Notes under the pieces: model-generated
Told to the model about the DNA's origin: nothing
Database searches by the model: none
The model's input: the letters and a program-made list of their open reading frames with translations, nothing else
Source: Acidobacteriota bacterium
Lineage (GTDB): Bacteria; Acidobacteriota; Vicinamibacteria; Vicinamibacterales; UBA2999
Direction: 5' to 3'
Length of the DNA: 34,287 nt
Assembly: GCA_023265015.1 (NCBI GenBank)
Contig: JAHFUO010000022.1
Span: 1-34,287 of the forward strand
In this document: one piece after another, positions 16,643 through 25,160 of the stretch
How the letters are laid out: each line of letters opens with the position of its first letter
Numbering within the stretch: position 1 is the first letter of the stretch
Made by a program: the position numbers and the translations under genes

Positions 16643-18193
16643 ATGTCCCTGCCCTTACTGAAGCGAGCGGCCGATGACGACGGCGATTTCGTGCGCGTGT
16701 CGCCGAAGACGCGCGCGCGTTCCGCGGCGCTGTGCGGGACGGGACTCGAGGGGCAGATGCCCCCCCGCGCGCCGGGCGCCGGCGAACAGTACCGCTTTCA
16801 CTTCGACATGGGCCGGTGCATCGGGTGCAAGTGCTGCGTGGTCGCGTGCAACGAACAGAACGGGAATCCGGCGGCGATCAACTGGCGTCGTGTCGGTGAG
16901 ATCGAGGGCGGGTGGTATCCGAACACGCGCCGCACCTATCTGTCGATGGGCTGCAACCACTGCGTCGATCCCACGTGCCTGAGCGGATGTCCCGTCGACG
17001 CGTACTCCAAGGATCCCGCGACCGGAATCGTGCGGCACAGCGCCGAGGCGTGCATCGGCTGCCAGTACTGCACCTGGAACTGCTCGTACGGTGTGCCTCA
17101 GTACAACGCCGAGCGTGGAGTGGTCGGCAAGTGCGACATGTGCCATGGGCGCCTCGCGCTCGGCCAGGCGCCGGCATGCGTGAGCGCATGTCCCGAAGGC
17201 GCGATTGCGATCGAGATCGTGAAGACGGAGGAGTGGCGCGCGGCGTTCGTGGCCGGCACGCCTGGAGGCGGCGTTCCGCAGGCGGATGGCAGCATCTCGA
17301 CGACGCGCGTGACGCTGCCGAAGGAGCTGCCGCCGAATGCTCGGCCGCTGTACCTGTCGAACGTGCACCCGGAAGAGCCGCACTGGCCGCTGGTCATCAT
17401 GACGGTCCTGACGCAGCTTGCCGTCGGCGCATTCACGACGATCTGGCTGCTGCAGCTGCTCGGACTCTCGACGCGACTGGGCTCCGCGGCGGTCACGTCG
17501 CTCCTGGTGGCGGCGCTCGCGCTCAACGCCTCCACACTGCATCTCGGCCGGCCCATTCACGCGTATCGCGCGCTGAAGATGTGGAGACGATCGTGGGTGA
17601 GCCGCGAGGTGCTGCTGTTCACGGCGTTTGCCGCGGTGGCGGCCGTGTATGCGGTCATCCTCTGGTTCGGTCTGCCCGGCGGCGCGGTCGTTGGCGCGCT
17701 GACCGCGCTGTTTGGCGTCGCCGGCGTGACCGCCAGCGCGTGCATCTACCGCGTGCCGTCGCGCCCGGCGTGGAACACCCGCTACACGCTGCTGCAGTTC
17801 AATCTCACCGCGGGAGCGCTCGGACCGCTGCTCGCCGCTGCCGTTGGCGCGGGCGACGCGCGCTGGGTGCCGCTTGCGGCGGCCGTGATGGCGTCTGCGC
17901 AACTGGTGCTGCTCGCGCTGCGCTTCTTCCGACTCATCGCGGCGGGCGGCATCGAGCTCCAGGGCACCGCGCGACTGCTTGCGACGACGTTGAAGTCGCG
18001 TTTCATTGCGCGCGCGCTGCTGCTCGCGCTTGGCGGTATCGCTCTGCCGCTCGTCGCCCCGCCGTCGGTGGCGTGGCTGGCGCTGGCGCTCGCGCTGACC
18101 GGCGAAATCATCGGCCGCTATCTGTTCTTCGTCAGCGTCGTGCCCAAGCACATGGCCGCGCCATACCTCGAGCTCGGGAGCGAGGCGGCATGA
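16643..18193 (+). CDS. Fused DmsB-DmsC-like 4x[4Fe-4S] / membrane anchor protein
   Basis: A 516-residue fusion. Residues ~50-190 are a DmsB/NrfC-type ferredoxin with four complete cysteine groups: C59/62/65/69, C104/107/112/116, C137/140/143/147 and C164/167/179/183. Residues ~235-510 hold about eight hydrophobic helices of the DmsC-type quinol-oxidising anchor (ALNASTLHLGRPIHAYRALKMW is characteristic). It should pass electrons from the quinol pool to a molybdoenzyme. No signal peptide is seen. Its stop overlaps the nitrate reductase start (ATGA), which argues that the two form one complex. In DMSO reductase these are separate subunits. GGGAG lies seven bases before the ATG. It is the first gene of the operon. 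Confidence 0.88.
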   Translation: MSLPLLKRAADDDGDFVRVSPKTRARSAALCGTGLEGQMPPRAPGAGEQYRFHFDMGRCIGCKCCVVACNEQNGNPAAINWRRVGEIEGGWYPNTRRTYLSMGCNHCVDPTCLSGCPVDAYSKDPATGIVRHSAEACIGCQYCTWNCSYGVPQYNAERGVVGKCDMCHGRLALGQAPACVSACPEGAIAIEIVKTEEWRAAFVAGTPGGGVPQADGSISTTRVTLPKELPPNARPLYLSNVHPEEPHWPLVIMTVLTQLAVGAFTTIWLLQLLGLSTRLGSAAVTSLLVAALALNASTLHLGRPIHAYRALKMWRRSWVSREVLLFTAFAAVAAVYAVILWFGLPGGAVVGALTALFGVAGVTASACIYRVPSRPAWNTRYTLLQFNLTAGALGPLLAAAVGAGDARWVPLAAAVMASAQLVLLALRFFRLIAAGGIELQGTARLLATTLKSRFIARALLLALGGIALPLVAPPSVAWLALALALTGEIIGRYLFFVSVVPKHMAAPYLELGSEAA

Positions 18194-20370
18194 ACGTGAA
18201 GCGCCTGCTTGGTCTCGACACCGATGCCGATCGGTACGCGTACGGAGTGGATCCGGTCAGCGGCTTCGTATCCGCGCAGAAGATTCCGGATCGATGGGTC
18301 GCGACCACGTGCGGCTACTGCTCGGTGGGGTGCGGCATGTTTGTCGGCGTCAAGGACGGCGCCGCGGTCAGCGTCCGTGGCAATCCGGATCACCCGGTGA
18401 ATCGCGGCGTGCTGTGTCCCAAGGGACTCTCCGAGCACCAGACGCTCAATACTGACAATCGCGCCAGGTATCCGCTCTTCAAACGCAACGGAGGTTTCAC
18501 GCGCGTCGGCTGGGACGAGGCGATCGTCACGATGGCGTCGGCGTTCTGCGATGTCCAGGCTCGGTACGGCCGCGACGCAGTCGGGGTCATCAGCACCGGA
18601 CAGCTCGTTACCGAGGAGTTCTACACGCTGGGCAAGCTCGTGCAGCTTGGCCTGGGGACCCGGAATTACGACGGCAATACCACGCTGTGCATGTCGACCG
18701 CCGTCGCCGGCTATAAGCGGTCGTTCGGCAGCGACGGGCCTCCCGGCGCCTACGAAGATCTCGAGCGCGCCGACGTGATTCTGCTCATCGGCGCCAACAT
18801 CGCCGACAACCATCCGATCCTGTGCCGCCGCCTGCAGGCGAATCCCGGCACGACGCTGATCGTCGTCGACCCGCGCGTGACGAAGACCGCGATGATGGCG
18901 GACCTGCACCTTCCGATTCGCCCGCGTGCCGATCTCGCGCTGCTCAACGGCTTGATCCACATCGTCATCGAGCACGACTTGATCGATCGCGACTACGTCG
19001 AGCGCCACACGACCGGATTCGACGCGCTGTGTGAATCGGTTCGCCAGTACACCCCGGATCGCGTGGCGGAGATCACCGGCCTTTCACTCGAGGTGATCTA
19101 TCGGGTGGCGTCGCTGTATGCCAACGCGCGCGCCGCCTTTATCGGCTGGACGATGGGCGTGAATCACAGCACGAAGGGCACGGAGACGGTCAACGCGATC
19201 AACAATCTCGCGCTCATCACGGGGAACATCGGGCGCTCCGGCGCCGCGCCCTTTTCGATCACCGGGCAGTGCAACGCGATGGGCACCCGCGAGGCCGGCT
19301 TCGCCTCGAGCCTTCCCGGGTATCGAAAGTTCGAATGCGCCGAGGACCGCGACGCCCTGGCGGCGATCTGGAAGGTGCCGGCCGAACGTCTCCCGGCGGC
19401 GCGCGGCCTCGCCTATCCGGACATCATCGAAGCCGCGCTCGAGCGGAAGATCCGCGCCCTCTGGATCATCGCGACCAATCCGATCGTCTCCTTCCCCAAT
19501 CTCGGCGTCTTGCGGCAGGCGCTGGAAGGCCTCGAGTTTCTCGTCGTGCAGGACGGATTCCACCCCACGCCAACCTCCGAGCTCGCCGACCTCGTGCTGC
19601 CGGCGGCGATCTGGGGCGAAAAGGAGGGCACGTACACGAACTCCGAGCGGCGCGTCAGCAAGGTGAACCGTGCGGTGGATCCGCCAGGAGAAGCGCGCGC
19701 CGACTTCGACATCTTCCTCGACCTGGCTGATGCGCTGGCCGTGCGCGACGAGCTGTTTCCCGGGTGGTCCGCGCCGCGCGACGCCTTCGAGGAATGGAAA
19801 CAAGTATCGGCGGGTCGTCTCTGCGACTACTCCGGAATGACCTATGAGGCCATCGAGGCGAATGGAGGGATTCAATGGCCCTATCCGGCGGGAGCTGCCG
19901 AGCCCGCGGCCACGCGGCGCTTGTACTCCGATGGCAACTTTCAAACCGATGACGGTCGCGCACGCTTGATTCCGGTGGCGTGGGAGCCGTTCCCGGAGCA
20001 GCCGTCTGACGACTTTCCCCTGGTGCTCAACACGGGCCGCACGGTGGAGCACTGGCATACACGGACCAAGACGGGGAAGGTTCCGATCCTGGAGCGGCTG
20101 TCCCCGAACGCGTGGGTCGACATGAACCCGCGCGATGCGCGGAGGCTGTCGCTGAAGCCGCAGGACCGCGTCGATGTCGTGTCGCGTCGCGGCCGGATCA
20201 AGGACGTTGAGCTGCGAGTCACGGAGACGATGGCGCCAGGCCAGATCTTCGTTCCGTTCCATTACGCGGAAGCAAACGCCAACGGCGTCACGCAGAGCGC
20301 GTTCGATCCGATCTCGCGCGAGCCCAACTACAAGCAGTCGGCCGTACGCGTCGAAAGGTCGATGCGATGA
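18190..20370 (+). CDS. nasA: Molybdopterin nitrate reductase, assimilatory type
   Basis: A 726-residue molybdopterin oxidoreductase. A [4Fe-4S] motif lies at C41, C44, C48 and C76. The segment DGNTTLCMSTAVAGY holds the likely molybdenum-ligand Cys167, as in NarB/NasA/NapA enzymes. GWTMGVNHSTKGTETVNAINNL and GAAPFSITGQCNAMGTREAG are further family landmarks. A molybdopterin-dinucleotide binding domain closes the protein (LVLNTGRTVEHWHTRTKTG). The N-terminus lacks a Tat motif, so it should act in the cytoplasm, reducing nitrate to nitrite. The C-terminal BFD-like [2Fe-2S] domain of some NasA proteins is absent. ATGA overlaps join it to the genes on both sides. The frame is open further upstream, but the ATG at 18190 fits the family length and the coupling. 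Confidence 0.92.
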   Translation: MNVKRLLGLDTDADRYAYGVDPVSGFVSAQKIPDRWVATTCGYCSVGCGMFVGVKDGAAVSVRGNPDHPVNRGVLCPKGLSEHQTLNTDNRARYPLFKRNGGFTRVGWDEAIVTMASAFCDVQARYGRDAVGVISTGQLVTEEFYTLGKLVQLGLGTRNYDGNTTLCMSTAVAGYKRSFGSDGPPGAYEDLERADVILLIGANIADNHPILCRRLQANPGTTLIVVDPRVTKTAMMADLHLPIRPRADLALLNGLIHIVIEHDLIDRDYVERHTTGFDALCESVRQYTPDRVAEITGLSLEVIYRVASLYANARAAFIGWTMGVNHSTKGTETVNAINNLALITGNIGRSGAAPFSITGQCNAMGTREAGFASSLPGYRKFECAEDRDALAAIWKVPAERLPAARGLAYPDIIEAALERKIRALWIIATNPIVSFPNLGVLRQALEGLEFLVVQDGFHPTPTSELADLVLPAAIWGEKEGTYTNSERRVSKVNRAVDPPGEARADFDIFLDLADALAVRDELFPGWSAPRDAFEEWKQVSAGRLCDYSGMTYEAIEANGGIQWPYPAGAAEPAATRRLYSDGNFQTDDGRARLIPVAWEPFPEQPSDDFPLVLNTGRTVEHWHTRTKTGKVPILERLSPNAWVDMNPRDARRLSLKPQDRVDVVSRRGRIKDVELRVTETMAPGQIFVPFHYAEANANGVTQSAFDPISREPNYKQSAVRVERSMR

Positions 20371-22769
20371 AGCAGCTGGTCGTGGTCGGCAACGGCATGG
20401 CCGGCATGGCCTGCGTGGAGCAGATCCTGAAGCACACGCCGCGCTTCGACATCACGGTGTTCGGCGACGAGACGCACGTCAACTACAACCGCGTGCTGCT
20501 CTCATCGGTCCTCGCGGGTGAGAAGGCGGCCGACGACATCGTCCTCCATCCGCTCGACTGGTACCGGGAGCACGGCATCCGCCTGCACGTCGGCGTCCGG
20601 ATTGTCGACGTCGATCCAAATGCCAGGACGGTCACCGGAAATGACGGCGGCGTCACGCGCTACGACACGCTGCTGCTCGCCACGGGGAGCACCGCATGGC
20701 TCCCGCCCATCGCCGGTCTCGACAAGGACGGCGTTCTCGTGTTCCGCACACTGGACGACACCCGCGAGCTGATGCGTCGATCAGGGCCGGACACCAGGGC
20801 CGTGGTCATCGGTGGGGGCCTGCTCGGGCTCGAGGCGGCGCGCGGCCTCCAGGCGCAGGGCTGCCAGGTCACGGTCGTGCACCTGATGCCAACGCTGATG
20901 GAGCGACAGCTCGATCCGGATGGCGGGCACTATCTCCTCGGGAAGATGGAGGATCTCGGCATTCGCGTACTGCTCGGACGCACGACCACGGCCATCCTGG
21001 GCAACGGCCATGTCGAGGGCGTCGCGCTCTCGGACGACAGCTGCCTCGAGGCGGATCTCGTGGTTGTCGCCGCCGGCATCAGGCCCAACGTCGATCTCGC
21101 GCACAAGGCGGGTCTTCACGTCAACCGCGGCATCGTCGTCAACGATTTCATGGAGACCTCCTCGCCGGACGTGTTCGCGGTGGGCGAGTGCGTCGAGCAC
21201 AACGGCATCTGCTATGGCCTGGTCGCACCGCTCTTCGAGCAGGGCAAGGTGCTCGCCGCCACGATCACCGGCAACAAGGGGCCGACGTACACCGGCACGG
21301 TGCAGGCCGCCAAGCTCAAGATCATGGGCGTGGAGGTCTTCTCGGCGGGCGACTGGAGCGAACAGAACTCCGAGCCTGTCCGTTACGAGGATCGCGCGCT
21401 GGGCGTCTACAAGAAGGTCACGCTGCGCGACGGAAGACTCGCCGGTGTGATCCTGGTCGGCGACACCTCCGACAGCCACCGCTACATGGAATGGCTGCGG
21501 ACCAATGCGGATCTCACCGATCAGCGACGCCATGTACTCTTCCCGCCGCCGGCCGCCGACGCAGGACTCGACGCCGCGGAAATGGCGGACAGCGCAACCG
21601 TCTGCGGCTGCGTGGGCGTCACCAAGGGCGCCATCATCTGCGCCATTCACGAACAGGGGGTCAACACCCTGTCGCAGCTCAAGGAAGCCACACGCGCAAG
21701 CACCGGCTGCGGCAGCTGCAGCGGCCTGTGTCAGGAACTCCTGCGAGCCGTCGCCCCGGAGTTCGAAGAAGACGCGAGGACAGTGATCTGCGCCTGCGTG
21801 CCGTTCGCCGAGGATCGCCTGCGCGACATCCTCCGCAGCCAGCGGCTGAAGTCGGTGCAGGAAGTCCTCGACATCTACGGCAACGGCCAGGGCTGCGAGG
21901 TCTGCAAGCCGGCGCTCAGCTACATGGTCGACATGCTGTGGTGCGGCGACCACGCGGAAGATCGGTCGGCGCGGTTCATCAACGATCGCGTCCACGCCAA
22001 CATTCAGAAGGACGGCTCGTTTTCGGTCGTGCCGCGGATGCGCGGCGGCGTGACGAGTCCGGCGGAGCTGCGGCGGATTGCGGATGTCGCTGAGAAATAC
22101 AGCGTTCGCATGGTGAAGATCACGGGCAGCCAGCGCATCGATCTGCTCGGCATCAGAAAAGAGGATCTGCCGAAAGTCTGGGCCGATCTCGGTATGCCCT
22201 CCGGTCAGGCGTACACGAAGGGCGTCCGCATGGTGAAGACCTGTGTCGGCACCGACTTCTGCCGGTTCGGCGTGCAGGATTCGACGACGGTTGGCATCGA
22301 GATGGAGCGGCGGCTCGAACAGCTCTATACGCCGCACAAGGTCAAGATGGGAGCGGTCGGGTGCCCCCGGAACTGCGCGGAAGCCACGGTGAAGGACATC
22401 GGACTTGTCGGTCAGGAAGGCAGCTGGCAGGTGGTCGTCGGCGGCGCCGCGGGCAAGCACGTACGCAAGGCCGATCTCCTGACGACCGTCGTGACATCCG
22501 AGGAAGCGCTGGAGGCGGCGGAGCTCTTCTTCCAGTACTACCGCGAGAGCGCGAATTACCTCGAACGTACCTACGACTTCGTTGAACGGCTCGGCATCGA
22601 GAAAGTCAGGAAAGACACGGTCTACGCCCCGGACAACATCCAGCAGGGGCTTCGCGACCGGCTGCACAAGTCGAAAGCGAGAGCGCGCGATCCCTGGCAG
22701 GAAGGTGGCACGCCAAAGCATCCAACGCAGTTCATTCCGCTTCATCCCGTGGAGAACACCCTCGCATGA
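20367..22769 (+). CDS. nirB: NADH-dependent nitrite reductase, large subunit
   Basis: An 800-residue enzyme reducing nitrite to ammonium with six electrons from NAD(P)H, in the cytoplasm. The N-terminal half is an FAD/NAD-binding oxidoreductase (VVVGNGMAGMACVEQIL, VVIGGGLLGLEAARGL, and VFAVGECVEHNG for FAD). Two BFD-like [2Fe-2S] regions follow (CGCVGVTKG to TGCGSCSGLC, and ICACVPF to GCEVCKPAL). The C-terminal sirohaem/[4Fe-4S] domain has C626-x5-C632 and C666-x3-C670 (CVGTDFC, GCPRNCAEA), the four expected ligands. ATGA overlaps on both sides place it firmly in the operon with nasA and nirD. Confidence 0.95.
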   Translation: MKQLVVVGNGMAGMACVEQILKHTPRFDITVFGDETHVNYNRVLLSSVLAGEKAADDIVLHPLDWYREHGIRLHVGVRIVDVDPNARTVTGNDGGVTRYDTLLLATGSTAWLPPIAGLDKDGVLVFRTLDDTRELMRRSGPDTRAVVIGGGLLGLEAARGLQAQGCQVTVVHLMPTLMERQLDPDGGHYLLGKMEDLGIRVLLGRTTTAILGNGHVEGVALSDDSCLEADLVVVAAGIRPNVDLAHKAGLHVNRGIVVNDFMETSSPDVFAVGECVEHNGICYGLVAPLFEQGKVLAATITGNKGPTYTGTVQAAKLKIMGVEVFSAGDWSEQNSEPVRYEDRALGVYKKVTLRDGRLAGVILVGDTSDSHRYMEWLRTNADLTDQRRHVLFPPPAADAGLDAAEMADSATVCGCVGVTKGAIICAIHEQGVNTLSQLKEATRASTGCGSCSGLCQELLRAVAPEFEEDARTVICACVPFAEDRLRDILRSQRLKSVQEVLDIYGNGQGCEVCKPALSYMVDMLWCGDHAEDRSARFINDRVHANIQKDGSFSVVPRMRGGVTSPAELRRIADVAEKYSVRMVKITGSQRIDLLGIRKEDLPKVWADLGMPSGQAYTKGVRMVKTCVGTDFCRFGVQDSTTVGIEMERRLEQLYTPHKVKMGAVGCPRNCAEATVKDIGLVGQEGSWQVVVGGAAGKHVRKADLLTTVVTSEEALEAAELFFQYYRESANYLERTYDFVERLGIEKVRKDTVYAPDNIQQGLRDRLHKSKARARDPWQEGGTPKHPTQFIPLHPVENTLA

Positions 22770-23110
22770 GCGAACACCGCTGGCTCCGAATCACCGAGTG
22801 CCACAACATCCCGCCTCGCGAGGGGCGCGCGGTGACCGTGGGCCGCCACGACATCGCCATCTTCAATCTTGGCGATCGCTTTCTCGCAACCGCCAACCGC
22901 TGCCCGCACCGCGGCGGGCCGTTGTGCGACGGCATTGTCACCGGGACGTCGGTCGTCTGTCCGCTCCATACATGGAAGATCAGTCTCGAAAGCGGAGCGG
23001 TCGAGCGGCCGCGGACGGAGGCCTGCGTGCGGACGTATCCGACGCGTGTCGAAAACGGGATGGTGCTTCTTGCCGTGCCGATGGATCCGCGCGCGGAGCA
23101 CGCCGCATGA
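22766..23110 (+). CDS. nirD: Nitrite reductase small subunit, Rieske protein
   Basis: A 114-residue Rieske [2Fe-2S] protein. The ligands are visible: Cys46-x-His48 (CPHRGG) and Cys65-x2-His68 (CPLHTW). Its length and the GDRFLATANRCPHRGGPLC segment match NirD, the small partner of NirB. The gene overlaps nirB by ATGA upstream and the transporter by ATGA downstream. Confidence 0.95.
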   Translation: MSEHRWLRITECHNIPPREGRAVTVGRHDIAIFNLGDRFLATANRCPHRGGPLCDGIVTGTSVVCPLHTWKISLESGAVERPRTEACVRTYPTRVENGMVLLAVPMDPRAEHAA

Positions 23111-24369
23111 CGCGTCAACGGACCGGGTTTCTCGCCAGCGGCCACCTTCCGACGCTCGTGGCGGCGCTGCTGTACTTCGACGTGAGCTTCATGACGTGGG
23201 TGCTGCTGGGACCGCTCGCGCCGTTTCTTCGGGATGAGTTCGGCTTGACCGCGACGCAGCAGGGTCTGCTGACGGCGGTGCCGCTGCTCGGCGGCTCGGT
23301 GTGTCGTCCGGTGCTCGGCATTCTTGGCGATTACGTGGGCGGTCGCCGGGCAGGTGTGATCGGATTGAGCCTCACGCTGGTGGCGCTCTTCACAGGGTGG
23401 ACGGCTGGGCATTCGCTTCTGGCGTTGTACGGCGTGGCGTTCATGCTGGGCATCGCCGGCGCCAGCTTCGCCGTTGCGCTGCCGCTGGCGAGCCGATGGT
23501 ATCCCCCCGAGTATCAGGGACTGGCCATGGGAATCGCAGGCGCGGGAAATTCCGGGACGCTGCTGGCCACGCTGCTTGCGCCGCGTGTTGCCGAACGTTT
23601 CGGCTGGGCAAACGCGTTCGGCTTCGCGATGCTGCCGGTGGCTGCTGTGCTCGTCATCTTCGCGCTGATGGCGCGCGACAGCCCGACACGCGGCGCGCCG
23701 CCGCGCGCGCGCGACTACGCCGCCCTGCTGAGCGAGACCGACATGCTCTGGCTGGCCGGCCTGTACTGCCTGACGTTTGGTGGCTTCGTCGGGTTTTCCA
23801 GTTTTCTGACGACCTTCTTCTACGAGCAGTACCACTTGTCACGCGTTGCTTCAGGCGATTTCACGACCGTTGCGGTGGTGGCGGGCAGCCTGCTGCGGCC
23901 TGTCGGCGGATGGCTGGCGGACCGGGTGGGCGGTTACAGGCTGCTCGTCCTCCTTCTCGGGGGGTTCGCGGTCTGTCTTGCGGCGATCGCCGCGGCGCCT
24001 TCGCTGTTCACGGCCGTCGCGGTCATCTTCGTCGGCATGGGACTGCTCGGCATGGGAAACGGCGCGATCTTTCAGATGGCGCCGCAGCGATTTCCCGATC
24101 GCATGGGCATCGTGACGGGGATTGTCGGCGCGGCCGGAGGTCTCGGCGGGTTCTGCCTGCCCACGCTGTTCGGGGTCTCGAAGGATGCGACCGGCGGATA
24201 CACGGTCGCGCTGCTGTTACTGGTCGGGGTGTTCGCGGCGGGCACGATCGCGCTGCTCGAGGCCGGCATTACGTGGTCGCGGCGGTGGTCGCCGGACGCG
24301 GTGCGGCAGTCTGGCGTCTATGCCTATCGCGCGAAGGCGCAGCCGCAGGCGGCTGAAGATGCCGCGTAG
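23107..24369 (+). CDS. narK: Nitrate/nitrite transporter, MFS NNP family (NarK/NasA type)
   Basis: A 420-residue protein with about 12 hydrophobic helices. Both nitrate-signature regions of the NNP family are present: GIAGAGNSGTLLATLLAPR in the first half and GLLGMGNGAIFQMAPQRFP in the second. TM1 contains FDVSFMTWVLLGPLAPFL, and the inner loop has GDYVGGRRAGVIG. It imports nitrate (and/or exchanges nitrite) across the inner membrane for the reductases encoded upstream. The start codon overlaps the nirD stop by ATGA; a longer in-frame extension through nirD was discarded. The next gene's likely start lies within its last codons. Confidence 0.93.
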   Translation: MTRQRTGFLASGHLPTLVAALLYFDVSFMTWVLLGPLAPFLRDEFGLTATQQGLLTAVPLLGGSVCRPVLGILGDYVGGRRAGVIGLSLTLVALFTGWTAGHSLLALYGVAFMLGIAGASFAVALPLASRWYPPEYQGLAMGIAGAGNSGTLLATLLAPRVAERFGWANAFGFAMLPVAAVLVIFALMARDSPTRGAPPRARDYAALLSETDMLWLAGLYCLTFGGFVGFSSFLTTFFYEQYHLSRVASGDFTTVAVVAGSLLRPVGGWLADRVGGYRLLVLLLGGFAVCLAAIAAAPSLFTAVAVIFVGMGLLGMGNGAIFQMAPQRFPDRMGIVTGIVGAAGGLGGFCLPTLFGVSKDATGGYTVALLLLVGVFAAGTIALLEAGITWSRRWSPDAVRQSGVYAYRAKAQPQAAEDAA

Positions 24370-25126
24370 CACGCATGATGTCCACGTGGTTCCAGAATTG
24401 GCAATCTTAAGGTCGGTTTCGGGCGTGAGCGAAAAATCGGACATCGATTTTCTGCACGAGATCGGCAGCCGGATCGCCGCCGCGGATCCGTTCCACGCCG
24501 TGCTGACCCACGTCGTGCAGCTCGTCTCGAGCACCGTGCGCTGCGACTCGTGCTTCATCTATGTCCTGGAGGAGGAGGAGCTGGTGCTGCGCGCCTCGAA
24601 GAATCCACACCCGGAGGTGGTGGATCGCCTGAAGATTCCGATCGGGCATGGCATTACGGGCTGGGTGGCCGAGCATTGCCAGCCGGTCGCGGTTGGCCGC
24701 CACGCGTTCGAGGATCCGCGTTTCCAGCTGTTCAACGAGCTGCCCGAAGATCGCTTCGAAGCGTTTCTGTCGGTTCCCGTGCTCTCACGCGGAAAGCTGG
24801 TCGGGGTGATCAACGTGCAGCATCGGCGTCCGCATGATCACAGCCGGCGCGAAATCCAGATGGTCTCGATGCTCGGGTTTCTTGTCGGGGCTGAAATCGA
24901 GATGGCGCGCCTCGAGACCATCAACAGCGAGCTCTCCGAGCGGCTGGAAACGCGGAAGCTGGTGGATCGGGCGAAAGGCATTCTCCAGCGGGATCTGGGC
25001 ATCACCGAGGAAGAGGCCTATCTCACCATTCAGCGCCAGAGCCGCCAGCGGCGCAAGTCGAAGAAAGAGATTTCGGAGGCCCTGATCCTTGGCGACGAAT
25101 TGAGACGCGGCAAACGCGGTGCCTGA
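24359..25126 (+). CDS. GAF-ANTAR transcription antiterminator
   Basis: About 255 residues. A GAF domain covers residues ~30-175 (FLHEIGSRIAAADPFHAVL to LSVPVLSRGKLVGVINVQH). A linking helix (ETINSELSERLETRKLVDRAK) leads to a C-terminal ANTAR domain (DRAKGILQRDLGITEEEAYLTIQRQSR and KKEISEALI), the RNA-binding fold of NasR, AmiR and NasT. Such proteins bind nascent leader RNA and stop early termination. The GAF domain should sense a small molecule, here unknown. The ATG at 24359 overlaps the transporter stop by 11 bases; a GTG at 24425 is an alternative start. Position after nasA-nirBD-narK strongly suggests nitrate/nitrite-responsive control of this operon. Confidence 0.88.
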   Translation: MPRSTHDVHVVPELAILRSVSGVSEKSDIDFLHEIGSRIAAADPFHAVLTHVVQLVSSTVRCDSCFIYVLEEEELVLRASKNPHPEVVDRLKIPIGHGITGWVAEHCQPVAVGRHAFEDPRFQLFNELPEDRFEAFLSVPVLSRGKLVGVINVQHRRPHDHSRREIQMVSMLGFLVGAEIEMARLETINSELSERLETRKLVDRAKGILQRDLGITEEEAYLTIQRQSRQRRKSKKEISEALILGDELRRGKRGA

Positions 25127-25160
25127 GCTAAGCTCGAACGATGGCTGACCTCTTGACGTC

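Noticed and set aside
16245-16677. Short open frames on both strands in the nitrate leader
   Set aside because: Their compositions are not protein-like, no family was recognised and neither has a clear ribosome-binding site.
16912-18189. N-terminal extension of the nitrate reductase frame
   Set aside because: It is an out-of-frame reading of the DmsBC-like gene. The ATG at 18190 gives the normal family length and an ATGA overlap.
20781-22745. Long open frame on the minus strand
   Set aside because: It lies opposite nirB, whose cofactor ligands are complete; the antisense product resembles no protein family.
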